A stretch of DNA of 43,143 bases from Alphaproteobacteria bacterium. Lineage in GTDB: Bacteria; Pseudomonadota; Gammaproteobacteria; JAGOUN01. The stretch is from the NCBI GenBank assembly GCA_021151585.1, contig JAGKWX010000018.1:1-43143 (forward strand), written 5' to 3'. Below are positions 8,193-16,501 of the stretch, piece by piece (positions within the stretch are counted from its first letter, which is position 1; each line of letters starts with the position of its first letter). The translations under genes were made by a program, and so were the position numbers. The notes under the pieces are model-generated. The model made no database searches, was not told where the DNA came from, and was given only the letters and a program-made list of their open reading frames with translations.

Positions 8193-10346
8193 TTATTCCC
8201 CAATAGTCACGCCAAACGCTGAAACCTTGATTGATACAGGGCCTGATTCTGTCACCAAACTATTTATTGCATGCCGCTGATAACGCTGCACTATTGCGGG
8301 GCTAGGGAAATGAAAACGATTCAAAAAACCATAAGAAAATACTGCATAATCTGGGTGTACCGCAGAGAGAAATATTTCAGATGATGAAGTTTTACTGCCG
8401 TGATGCGGCACAGATAACACGGTTGCCGCCAATCTATCTTGCGTCTCCGTTACCAAATATCGCTCGGTTGACGCCTCTATATCACCTACTAATAAAACAC
8501 TGTTACGATTAACACTTATTTTCAAGACACAAGAACTATTATTACCCTTATGTAAATGTCCAAGGTCCGGATAAAGCACATCAAAGTCGACGCCATCCCA
8601 GCGCCAATGTTGCCCTGACTGACAAAGAGTTGCGCCCGGCACTCGCAGAGTATCGCTACTCAACACTGTAGTCACCTGGGTATAATTTCTCAAAGTCTTT
8701 GCGCCACCAGCATGGTCAGCATCGCCATGACTTACCATTAACACATCAATCTTCCTCCACCCTTGATAATATAAATACGGCAAGATAATCGATTGAGCTA
8801 CATCACCACCGGTAAAAAACTTCGGACCTGTGTCATATATCATTAGATGTTTTTGTGTTTTAACTAAGACAGATAGTCCTTGCCCAACATTCATAAAAAT
8901 AATTTCTACGCTATTCGGCTTAATTTGTGAATGCGAAAATAACAGTGGTAATAGTGCGAAAATTCCTAAATACCGCGCAGGAGCACCCTTTGGTAAAAAC
9001 AAAAACAACACCAACAAAGAAGTTAGGACAGCACAAAACAAACTAATATGGCCGATCAAAAACATGCCAGGAACATGTAAGGTAATATGAGAAAAAAAAG
9101 CCACTGTATTCACAAATAACTGTGTCAACCACTCTAGGCAACGCCATAGTACTTCACAAGAATAACCACAATAACCTAACCATTGCAATATGATTGAACC
9201 AGGCAAAATTATACAACCCACCCAAGGAATAGCGATTAGATTTGCTAATAAAGCAATAAAAGCATACTGAGAAAAGAAATATAATGAAATCGGAATCAAA
9301 CCCAGTAATAACAACATATTTAATTTGAAGTAATTCATAATTTTACTTGCTGATTTCAACCCCCAGAGCTGATGATAAGCAATCAAAAATACAGCATAAA
9401 ACGACAAGTAAAAACTCGGAGAATCTAAAGTATGAGGATCAATAAAAAAAATAATAATAGCCGCGACAAAAATGCGATATAACAAACTTGAATAACGATG
9501 CAAAAAAACAGCAATTAATGCAACTAATGCCATAAAAAACGCTCGCAAAGTCGGCACTTGACCCCCTGACAAGCCCACATAAAATCCGACAATAATAACC
9601 GAGAGAGCAATGGCAACTGTATGAGCATTCATACTAGGAAAAAAAATGATGAGCACCCGGGTCAACATAAAAAAAAATGCATAAGCAAACACTGCAACCA
9701 TCGCAATATGAGAACCAGAAATTGCAAGCAAATGACGCGTACCAGATAAATTAAAGCTTTGTAACGTTTCCCAAGATAAATTATGGGTAATGCCTAAAGT
9801 TAATGATTCAATCACCGCAGTGACAGAAGAATCATGTATACGGGATCGAGTTATATCATCCAACTGTTCGCGTAAACGCTGCATTTCCAATGAAAATTTA
9901 TGCGCCTCACCTACTTTAATCGCAGATTTTATAGTCGCCTGCGCAACGATAGAATTTTGTATTGCCCATTGCTCGGTATCAAACGCACCAGGACTATGCG
10001 ACGAGTGTATAGGTTTTAAAATAAAAGTTGAATCTAATATATCACCAACATGAATATTTAAAGCTTTACAAGAAAACCAACTTGCCTGGTAATTATAACC
10101 TTGATTAACTGGACTGATGGTAAAAGATTCATAGCATGCCTGGCGTCTCACCAAGGACACGACCTCCACTTGCTGCTTTATTGGGCGCAAAAATGCACTA
10201 GTCGGCAAAGATTTGTTCGATTTTTGTATTGGATAAAAAATAAAATATCCAACACATAGAATAAATAAAATGTAAGGCACGATATAATGCTCAGCGATAA
10301 GAGGTTGAAAAATAAGCAGGGGCGGGGTACCTTGATATTTTCTCAC
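8193..10346 (-). CDS. comEC: DNA uptake channel ComEC/Rec2
   Basis: ComEC forms the inner-membrane channel for single-stranded DNA in natural transformation. In order: one N-terminal membrane helix (YIVPYILFILCVGYFIFYP), an OB-like domain (ending around GAFDTEQWAIQNS), the polytopic Competence domain beginning at LSGTRHLLAISGSHIAMV, and a C-terminal metallo-beta-lactamase domain with VGQGLSVLV, HGDADHAGG and VPHHGSKTSSS. The start is unclear because there is no ATG in the first 200 codons. The open frame reaches a TTG at 10493, inside the divergent neighbour; I use the GTG at 10344-10346 (about 717 residues). Typical ComEC proteins have more membrane segments before the OB domain, so the N-terminus looks reduced. 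Confidence 0.85.
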   Translation of the reverse strand: MRKYQGTPPLLIFQPLIAEHYIVPYILFILCVGYFIFYPIQKSNKSLPTSAFLRPIKQQVEVVSLVRRQACYESFTISPVNQGYNYQASWFSCKALNIHVGDILDSTFILKPIHSSHSPGAFDTEQWAIQNSIVAQATIKSAIKVGEAHKFSLEMQRLREQLDDITRSRIHDSSVTAVIESLTLGITHNLSWETLQSFNLSGTRHLLAISGSHIAMVAVFAYAFFFMLTRVLIIFFPSMNAHTVAIALSVIIVGFYVGLSGGQVPTLRAFFMALVALIAVFLHRYSSLLYRIFVAAIIIFFIDPHTLDSPSFYLSFYAVFLIAYHQLWGLKSASKIMNYFKLNMLLLLGLIPISLYFFSQYAFIALLANLIAIPWVGCIILPGSIILQWLGYCGYSCEVLWRCLEWLTQLFVNTVAFFSHITLHVPGMFLIGHISLFCAVLTSLLVLFLFLPKGAPARYLGIFALLPLLFSHSQIKPNSVEIIFMNVGQGLSVLVKTQKHLMIYDTGPKFFTGGDVAQSIILPYLYYQGWRKIDVLMVSHGDADHAGGAKTLRNYTQVTTVLSSDTLRVPGATLCQSGQHWRWDGVDFDVLYPDLGHLHKGNNSSCVLKISVNRNSVLLVGDIEASTERYLVTETQDRLAATVLSVPHHGSKTSSSEIFLSAVHPDYAVFSYGFLNRFHFPSPAIVQRYQRHAINSLVTESGPVSIKVSAFGVTIGE

Positions 10347-10463
10347 ATTTTTTGTAAGAAAAATAGCACAAATTGCCTGTTTTTGATTTTTTAAAAAACA
10401 ATAATTGTAAAAATAAAAAACTTGTATAGAATTGATGAAAAATTTATTGTAAGGAAAACTTAT

Positions 10464-11606
10464 ATGAACATAGAAAAAATGCAAAGCATTCAAGAATCAA
10501 TTATTAACTTTTTAAAAATAACGGGAAACACAAGAATACGCAACGAGACAGTAGAATTACTCTCCACGAATCAACGTAATATTATAAATAAAGTAAATGA
10601 ACATTTTAATGATCTGATCCAAAATCTTAATAATATAAAAGATGTCGTCAAATTACTCACTTACCTATACACCTGCGTCAGTAACGACGAGACGGATCAT
10701 GAATTTAATGCAAGGCTTAAAGCCGCACATTGCGTTCTCTTGCAAACATTTTATGCCTTAGAAGACTACTCTACAAAATTAACAGAAATCTACAACACAG
10801 CAGAAAATACGCTTAATAAATCAATCAGCCCACAAAAAGCTTTATTGCCCGAAAGTAACCGTCAAAAAAAAATAATTGAACAATGGCGGACTCAACAAAG
10901 AAATCAAACAATCATAGTACGAGCCTTGAAAAATGCTAACCCAGATATATCAGTGCAAACATTGGCAACGGAACTAAAGATAGCGATTGAACGCGCACAA
11001 ACAACAAGATCGATTGAACCTGCACTCTTAGCGCAAGCATCACTTTTTTTTGAAAACCTAACCTCAATCCCCAATATACCAACAGAATACATTTCATGTA
11101 TTCAACAAGAATTTCTAGAGTATCTGTTTACTGAAGAACCAGACCAAGAAACAGCTCGCGCCGAAATCGATCGCAATTTTCAGCATTTAACCGCTGAGTC
11201 AACGCTAGATGGATGGAAACAACTAGCGTCAAACTTAAAAAATCACGCCATAGCAAATCAAACCGCAAAAAATTTCAAAAAATATATGGCGGCATATCGC
11301 GCACTAGAAGATATTATACAAAACCCACCGGTCGTAGAAACACAGCCATTAGCAAACAAAAAGCGCAAAGGTTTTTTTAATTTCTTATCGAGCAAAAAAA
11401 CCAAACTCGACACAGCAGAAACCGATCAATCAAATAACGACGATAAATTTTTGCATTGGCAGGATACAATCAGAGCAACCATAACCAAATATGAAACAGA
11501 AACAAACATTACCATAACAAACACTAGCTCAACGCTTTACTCTCAGAAAATCGCTTCTGGAATAGATGAACGATCTGCAAGAAAAAAGTACAGGATTGCT
11601 AAATAG
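10464..11606 (+). CDS. Unknown helical protein, candidate secreted effector (first of a pair)
   Basis: The 380 residues match no family I recognise. The sequence looks helical and hydrophilic, without signal peptide or membrane segment. A bipartite basic cluster KKRKGFFNFLSSKKTK lies at residues 299-314 and resembles a nuclear localisation signal. Residues 234-251 read EIDRNFQHLTAESTLDGW, a spaced motif repeated in the next gene. The ATG at 10464 has a good TAAGGA site; an upstream in-frame TTG at 10422 lacks one. It is very AT-rich and is divergent from comEC. The function is unknown; effector status is inference from composition and the apparent lifestyle. Confidence 0.8.
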   Translation: MNIEKMQSIQESIINFLKITGNTRIRNETVELLSTNQRNIINKVNEHFNDLIQNLNNIKDVVKLLTYLYTCVSNDETDHEFNARLKAAHCVLLQTFYALEDYSTKLTEIYNTAENTLNKSISPQKALLPESNRQKKIIEQWRTQQRNQTIIVRALKNANPDISVQTLATELKIAIERAQTTRSIEPALLAQASLFFENLTSIPNIPTEYISCIQQEFLEYLFTEEPDQETARAEIDRNFQHLTAESTLDGWKQLASNLKNHAIANQTAKNFKKYMAAYRALEDIIQNPPVVETQPLANKKRKGFFNFLSSKKTKLDTAETDQSNNDDKFLHWQDTIRATITKYETETNITITNTSSTLYSQKIASGIDERSARKKYRIAK

Positions 11607-11677
11607 TCTATAGCATTGCCTTACAGGAAAACCCCTTACCTGAAAAAATGGGGGGTAATTAACACAGGTGTATTCTC

Positions 11678-12418
11678 ATGATTAAACGACCCCAGACCTT
11701 AAGTGATACTCAATTAACAGGAAAAAAACGCCCAAGAGAACAAAAAAATCAACCCCAAAAAGCAGCAAAGCTCTTACCTACTGGCATTCCACAAGAACAA
11801 TTGCTTGAATTATTGGAACGATACACATCATTTTTAATGAAAAAAAAAGATGCCGGCAGAGGAGTTTTTACACATTTAGAAAGCCGGCAGGAAGATAGAG
11901 CCTCAAAAATTAGAGAAATTGACAACACTTTTAAAAATATTATAGAAAATCAAACGATTGAAAACTGGTCTGCTGTATTAATCTTACTAGTAAGGTACCG
12001 TATTGCTCTTTATACAGAAAACACAGTTGCCAAGTCAGAATCAACTTTTGGCGACTCCTTGTGGGCAGTGCAAGAACATATATTGCAAACATTTATTAAA
12101 GCCAAGGAAAATAATGTAGATTGCCCCGTGTTGTCAGAACTGGTCAATCGCACACTAACTGCAATAGATGATACAGACGAAGAAGCGACATTAAAAAACG
12201 CAGCTTTTGGTCACTATAGCGACTTAAAAAAATATCATCCTGGCTTGGACGCCATAACTGAAACTGTTAATACTTTTATTTCCGAACTTAATGAACTCGC
12301 GCCAGCTGATATAAGCACAATATATGGACCAAGCTCATCAACACTGTGGGATCGCGAAGGCAGGAAGCAAAGCTGCATATCGCCACTCAGACCTCAAGCT
12401 TCCCAGAATACAGCGTAA
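11678..12418 (+). CDS. Unknown protein, candidate secreted effector (second of the pair)
   Basis: The 246-residue protein is not recognised. The N-terminus is basic (KKRPREQKNQPQKAAK, residues 16-31) and NLS-like. Residues 80-97, EIDNTFKNIIENQTIENW, align without gaps to residues 234-251 of the preceding protein (E, I, D, F, T, W identical). No membrane segment or signal peptide is seen. AGGTG precedes the ATG by 8 bases. It starts 71 bases after the previous stop and probably shares its transcript. The last 32 bases overlap the 3' end of lolD on the opposite strand, so the final ten residues are constrained by that gene, or the protein was extended into it. Confidence 0.75.
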   Translation: MIKRPQTLSDTQLTGKKRPREQKNQPQKAAKLLPTGIPQEQLLELLERYTSFLMKKKDAGRGVFTHLESRQEDRASKIREIDNTFKNIIENQTIENWSAVLILLVRYRIALYTENTVAKSESTFGDSLWAVQEHILQTFIKAKENNVDCPVLSELVNRTLTAIDDTDEEATLKNAAFGHYSDLKKYHPGLDAITETVNTFISELNELAPADISTIYGPSSSTLWDREGRKQSCISPLRPQASQNTA

Positions 12419-13064
12419 ATTGCCTGTCACACAACGCCGCCAACGCGAGGTCGTGGGTCACCAACATAATCGCAGCTTGCGTTTCTTGCGCAAGCTCGCG
12501 AATTAATTCGACAATATTTAATGCCATAGTACGATCAAGATTACCGGTTAATTCATCCGCCAATACACAGCTAGGCTTAGATACTAAGGCGCGTGCAATC
12601 GCAGCCCGTTGACGTTCACCGCCCGATAATTCTGCCATGCGATGATTAACACGGGCAGCCAAGCCCACTCTACCCAATATTTCCACAGCACGTTTTCTTG
12701 CCTCATGTTTATCGACATTAGCAATCCATAATGGCATACATACATTATCTAAAATTGTGAATTCTGGCAATAAATGATGAAATTGATAAATAAATCCTAA
12801 ATAGCGATTACGGAATTCACAGCGCTGCTTTTCAGACAAGCTAGTCATGTCTTTGCCGTTAATAATAATTTCACCACTATCAATATCATCCAAGCCACCC
12901 AGCACATGGAGTAAAGTGCTTTTGCCAGAACCCGATGAACCCACAATAGCAACCATTTCACCAGCATATATGCTTACATTCAAATGATCAAGCACATGAA
13001 TTTTTCTACCAACATCCGCATAGGATTTGCAAATATTTTTTGCGGATAAAATTATTTTATTCAT
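12387..13064 (-). CDS. lolD: Lipoprotein-releasing ABC transporter ATPase LolD
   Basis: This ATPase powers extraction of outer-membrane lipoproteins from the inner membrane to LolA. It has 225 residues. Walker A is GSSGSGKST (about 42-50), the Q-loop is IYQFHHLLPEFT, the ABC signature is LSGGERQRAAIARAL and the H-loop is VTHDLALA. The Walker B region reads ADELTGNLD, where the family normally has ADEPTGNLD; the catalytic Glu is kept. The start overlaps the permease gene by 8 bases, as in lol operons. Confidence 0.95.
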   Translation of the reverse strand: MNKIILSAKNICKSYADVGRKIHVLDHLNVSIYAGEMVAIVGSSGSGKSTLLHVLGGLDDIDSGEIIINGKDMTSLSEKQRCEFRNRYLGFIYQFHHLLPEFTILDNVCMPLWIANVDKHEARKRAVEILGRVGLAARVNHRMAELSGGERQRAAIARALVSKPSCVLADELTGNLDRTMALNIVELIRELAQETQAAIMLVTHDLALAALCDRQFTLYSGKLEV

Positions 13065-14307
13065 ATCTCAATGCCTCCGCTGGATTGACTTTCGATGCGC
13101 GATATGCGGGGTATAAAGTAGCTAACAAGCATAAGCCCAATGTTACCAGAATAATGCGCCAAACATCTGACCAGACCAACTTAGAAGGCAAATAATCAAG
13201 AAAATAGATATCGGCAGAAATAAATTGAACATGAAAGATATTTTGGATGGTATTCACGACTGGCGTAACGTGCGTTGCCAACGTGATGCCTAATACAAGC
13301 CCCAACAGCACCCCCATAGCGCCAATCAGCATGCCCTGAATCAAAAATACACGCATAATCATGCCAGAAGATGCCCCCAATGTTCTTAAAATAGCGATAT
13401 CCGAGGATTTTTCATTAACCAACATCACTTGCATAGACACTAAGTTAAACACAGCAATCATAATAATCAGCAATAAAATGAAAAACATCATCGTCTTTTC
13501 CATTGCAATTGCACGAAAAAAACTACCATATTGCTGCGCCCAAGAAGAAACTTGTGCGCTCGGTGGTAACATAGGATAAAGCTGCTCTGCAACCGATGCA
13601 AATTGGTAAGGATGATATAACTGCAAATGAAAACCCGACCACTTATCTGGCATATCATATAAGGTTTGCGCATCCTGAATGTTTATCAGCGCAAGGCCAT
13701 CATCATAACCAAAACCTGCACCCGCATGAAAAATCCCAACAATAGTAAAACGTTTTAAGCGCGGCATAACACCTGCTAGCGACCAATTTAATTGTGGTGT
13801 TAATAAAATAACTTTATCACCGACCATGGCGCCCAATTGCGATGCGGCAGCTTCACCTAAAACAATATTGAACGAACCCGGAGTTAATCTTGAAAACGAC
13901 CCTGAAATTAATTTATCTTCCAGCTGCACAATGCTTTTAGGATAATTTGGCGTAATGCCCATTAAATAAACAGGGCTATTTATATTACCTTCTCGCAATA
14001 TCCCCTGACCGCTGACATAAGGCTCAACCGCCTTAACATTTGGCAGCCGCTGAATATCAGACAACGCATCCGCAGTAGCAGACAAATCATTCGCTATATC
14101 TGTCACCGTCACACTCGGCACCATTTGAAACACTTTTTCTTGAATTTGCTCATCAAAGCCATTCATAACCGACAAAACGGTAATCAGAACGAGGATACCT
14201 AATGCAATACCTAGCATAGAAAGCAACGTAATAAAGGAAATAAAATGGTTACGCTTTTTCGCCCGGGTATAGCGTAAGCCAATATAGAGAGACAATGGTT
14301 TGATCAT
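13057..14307 (-). CDS. Lipoprotein-releasing ABC transporter permease (LolC/LolE/LolF family)
   Basis: An inner-membrane permease that recognises mature lipoproteins and passes them to LolA. It has 416 residues: the family N-terminus SLYIGLRYTRAKKRNHFISF, a first membrane helix and VLSVMNGFDEQIQ, a large periplasmic domain (about 50-270), then three C-terminal membrane helices and the terminal LYPAYRASKVNPAEALRYE. The ATG at 14305-14307 matches the family start; nine more codons are open upstream without a ribosome-binding site. Only one permease gene accompanies lolD, so the exporter may be of the homodimeric LolDF type instead of LolCDE; a second permease elsewhere cannot be excluded. Confidence 0.92.
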   Translation of the reverse strand: MIKPLSLYIGLRYTRAKKRNHFISFITLLSMLGIALGILVLITVLSVMNGFDEQIQEKVFQMVPSVTVTDIANDLSATADALSDIQRLPNVKAVEPYVSGQGILREGNINSPVYLMGITPNYPKSIVQLEDKLISGSFSRLTPGSFNIVLGEAAASQLGAMVGDKVILLTPQLNWSLAGVMPRLKRFTIVGIFHAGAGFGYDDGLALINIQDAQTLYDMPDKWSGFHLQLYHPYQFASVAEQLYPMLPPSAQVSSWAQQYGSFFRAIAMEKTMMFFILLLIIMIAVFNLVSMQVMLVNEKSSDIAILRTLGASSGMIMRVFLIQGMLIGAMGVLLGLVLGITLATHVTPVVNTIQNIFHVQFISADIYFLDYLPSKLVWSDVWRIILVTLGLCLLATLYPAYRASKVNPAEALRYE

Positions 14308-14364
14308 AATATAAGAAAAGCAATTAAATTTCATAAGCTAACTATATCAACGGCTCATATAATT

Positions 14365-14373
14365 TGCTAGAAT
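14365..14373 (+). promoter_or_regulatory. Possible extended -10 promoter for 4.5S RNA
   Basis: TGCTAGAAT is an extended -10 element (TGn plus TAGAAT). The -35 position 17 bases upstream (TATCAA) is poor, as tolerated with an extended -10. Transcription would start near 14380 and leave a leader of about 33 bases to be removed by RNase P. Confidence 0.35.
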
Positions 14374-14412
14374 ACCTTTTCCTGATTGCAAAGCAATTAG
14401 GATGTTATGGTA

Positions 14413-14518
14413 GTGCGTGGCCCCCTCACGACGATAAACTGTGAACCCCGTCAGGTCCGGAAGGAAGCAGCGGTAGCGGTGATGCGGGCGTCGAGATCAG
14501 GCTACGTGCTGCCGCCAC
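14413..14518 (+). ncRNA. ffs: 4.5S RNA of the signal recognition particle
   Basis: The hallmark SRP domain IV hairpin is present: GTCAGGTCCGGAAGGAAGCA at 14450-14469 with the GGAA tetraloop and both internal-loop strands. Flanking sequence pairs on either side, and the outer GTGCGTGGC (14413-14421) pairs with GCCGCCAC (14511-14518), which sets the approximate ends. It binds Ffh to target membrane proteins co-translationally. It sits just upstream of dnaX. Ends are uncertain by a few bases. Confidence 0.93.
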
Positions 14519-14536
14519 TTTGTTTAGGATCAGGCT

Positions 14537-16006
14537 GTGAACCACTCTGTATTAGCCCGAAAATGGCGCCCTAAATCTTTACAAGAAATGGTTGGTCAAG
14601 AACATATTCTGACCATCATAACTAATTCTATTTCCCAACAGCGCCTGCACCACGCCTACTTATTTTCTGGCACTCGCGGCGTAGGGAAAACCACCTTGGC
14701 GCGTATTTTTACGAAATGCCTAAACTGCGAAACTGGCCCCACAGCATCACCTTGCAATAATTGCGCCGCCTGCATACAAATCGATAAAGGCATATATCCT
14801 GACTTAATTGAAATTGATGCAGCATCGCGCACCAAAGTCGAAGATACACGCGAACTATTAGATAACGTGCAATATGCTCCAACATCTGGCAAATATAAAG
14901 TCTACTTAATTGATGAAGTACATATGCTCTCTGGCCATAGTTTTAATGCTTTATTAAAAACATTAGAAGAACCCCCAGAACATGTGAAATTTTTACTAGC
15001 CACCACTGATCCTCAAAAATTACCTATTACGGTTTTATCACGGTGCCTAAAGCTAACATTAAAAATGTTGACAATTGCGCAAATTAGCGCACATCTTGAA
15101 AAAATTCTTACTTTAGAAAACATCAGCTTTGAAACAAGCGCCTTAGTAGAAATTGCGCAAGCAGCACAAGGCAGTATGCGCGATGCATTAAGCATTCTCG
15201 ATCAAGCCATTGTATTTTGTAATCATCATATCAGCTTTGACCTCGTCTGCCACTTACTCGGCACCGAAACAAAGCAAGCCAATATCGCTCTACTACAAGC
15301 CGTGACAAACAAAGAAGAAGAAACTATTTTTGCATTAATAAACAGCATTGAAGAACAAGGCGGTGATTTTTTGCGAGTCACAGATGACTTATTACATCTA
15401 CTACACCACGTCGCCTTATATCAAAAAAACCCACGCCTAATCTCGCTAGATGACGCCCGATTATGCGAAGCAACGCCGGATCTCAGTAAAAAACTCAGCC
15501 CAAATGACGTACAATTACTTTATCAAATTTTACTAACCGGAAAACGCGATTTACCTTTTGCGCCCACGGTCAAAATCGGCTTTGAAATACTCATTTTGCG
15601 AGCACTGGATTTTTATCCGCTAGATATTGCAGTAACATCATCGCAAGATCAGACGAAAGCAACACCTCCATCAGCAATAGCGCATATCAGCACCGCGAGA
15701 ACAAACATAAAACCAACTGCTGAAAATAATCATATGAACAGCCGTCAGCCAGATATCACACATGCCCCTCACCCTCATAAACCAGCAAGCAGCCCGGCAA
15801 CAATTCATACAACAAATAATGGAAAAGTAACGAATGATAGACTAGACTTAAATCTTGCAAAGCGCTATCAGACTTTACAACAGAAAAAAGAGGCTGAAAA
15901 ACAGGAATCTGTCACAAACCTCAAAGAAGATGCAAATTTGGCACAACTGTTAGAAATGTTTGACGCAGATATTCAGGAAACATCGATAGACAATAAGGGG
16001 AAATAA
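14537..16006 (+). CDS. dnaX: DNA polymerase III clamp-loader subunit tau, shortened
   Basis: The clamp-loader ATPase that also tethers the polymerase core. GTG start, matching the family start ARKWRPKSLQEMVGQ. Walker A GTRGVGKT, zinc cysteines in LNCETGP..PCNNCAAC, Walker B LIDEVHML and sensor SRC are all present, and the collar domain ends around residue 367. The protein has only 489 residues against about 640 in E. coli tau. The remaining 122 residues are a low-complexity linker, a charged helix, and a C-terminal segment DANLAQLLEMFDADIQETSI that resembles the terminal tail of E. coli tau (ending NNIQTLRRFFDAELDEESI). The globular domain V core seems absent. TAATG overlap with ybaB. Confidence 0.96.
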   Translation: MNHSVLARKWRPKSLQEMVGQEHILTIITNSISQQRLHHAYLFSGTRGVGKTTLARIFTKCLNCETGPTASPCNNCAACIQIDKGIYPDLIEIDAASRTKVEDTRELLDNVQYAPTSGKYKVYLIDEVHMLSGHSFNALLKTLEEPPEHVKFLLATTDPQKLPITVLSRCLKLTLKMLTIAQISAHLEKILTLENISFETSALVEIAQAAQGSMRDALSILDQAIVFCNHHISFDLVCHLLGTETKQANIALLQAVTNKEEETIFALINSIEEQGGDFLRVTDDLLHLLHHVALYQKNPRLISLDDARLCEATPDLSKKLSPNDVQLLYQILLTGKRDLPFAPTVKIGFEILILRALDFYPLDIAVTSSQDQTKATPPSAIAHISTARTNIKPTAENNHMNSRQPDITHAPHPHKPASSPATIHTTNNGKVTNDRLDLNLAKRYQTLQQKKEAEKQESVTNLKEDANLAQLLEMFDADIQETSIDNKGK

Positions 16007-16371
16007 TGCAAAACAATTCAAACTTTGATTTTAACGAACTCATGAGTAAAGCCAAAGAAATGCAGAGCAAAATGCAAGAAATGCAAACAAAAATTGCCAG
16101 CATGGTGGTAGTAGGCCAAGCCGGTGGCGGTTTAGTAAAAGTGCACAAGCGCGGCAATCAATATGCTACCAAAACTGAAATTAGCGCTGATTTAGTACCA
16201 GGCTTATCTATCCAAGACAGAGAAATGATTGAGGATTTAGTGACAGCTGCAATCAATGACGCTGTGGATAAAATTGAAGCTGCAACCAAAGAGCAATTGT
16301 CTAGCTTTGCCGGCATGCAATTACCAGAAGGTTTCGGTGGAGCTGACGGAAATACTGGCGTTGCCGTTTAA
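16006..16371 (+). CDS. ybaB: YbaB/EbfC family nucleoid-associated protein
   Basis: A small homodimeric DNA-binding protein. It has 121 residues: an N-terminal helix rich in Met, Lys and Gln (LMSKAKEMQSKMQEMQTKI), the family strand AGGGLVKV with a following basic hairpin, and IEDLVTAAINDAVDKIE. Its ATG shares one base with the dnaX stop and is preceded by AAGGGG. The dnaX-ybaB-recR order is conserved across gammaproteobacteria. Confidence 0.95.
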   Translation: MQNNSNFDFNELMSKAKEMQSKMQEMQTKIASMVVVGQAGGGLVKVHKRGNQYATKTEISADLVPGLSIQDREMIEDLVTAAINDAVDKIEAATKEQLSSFAGMQLPEGFGGADGNTGVAV

Positions 16372-16383
16372 TTGCCAGGCTAA

Positions 16384-16410
16384 GCAAGGGCGAACCATTC
16401 TCGCCCTTGC
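16384..16410 (+). terminator. Strong hairpin after ybaB
   Basis: GCAAGGGCGA (16384-16393) and TCGCCCTTGC (16401-16410) form a perfect ten-pair stem with a seven-base loop, 12 bases after the ybaB stop. The T-run (TTTTTTT) begins only about 16 bases later, so it may be a Rho-independent terminator with a displaced U tract, or a processing/stability hairpin between ybaB and recR. Confidence 0.5.
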
Positions 16411-16501
16411 AAGAGTCAATGTGTTTTTTTGAATTTATTCGTTGCTAAGTAGTTGAATCTAGAAAGCAAAATCAGCCACCCTCTTACATATTAAGTAACA
16501 T

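Noticed and set aside
10347..10493. N-terminal extension of ComEC to a TTG at 10493
   Set aside because: It would overlap the divergent gene, lacks a ribosome-binding site and encodes low-complexity residues typical of AT-rich non-coding DNA.
11625..11655. Hairpin between the two effector candidates (CCCC/GGGG arms) as a terminator
   Set aside because: The stem is short with a long loop and no T-run follows; the second gene's ribosome-binding site lies just after it.
12324..12612. Plus-strand ORFs running antisense through lolD
   Set aside because: They are shadows of lolD and of the end of the second unknown gene, with no coding features of their own.
15884..15890. AAAAAAG slippery-looking run in dnaX that could make a gamma form by frameshifting
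   Set aside because: The codon phase is AAA AAA GAG, not A AAA AAG, so the classic -1 heptamer is out of register, and no clear downstream stem-loop was found.
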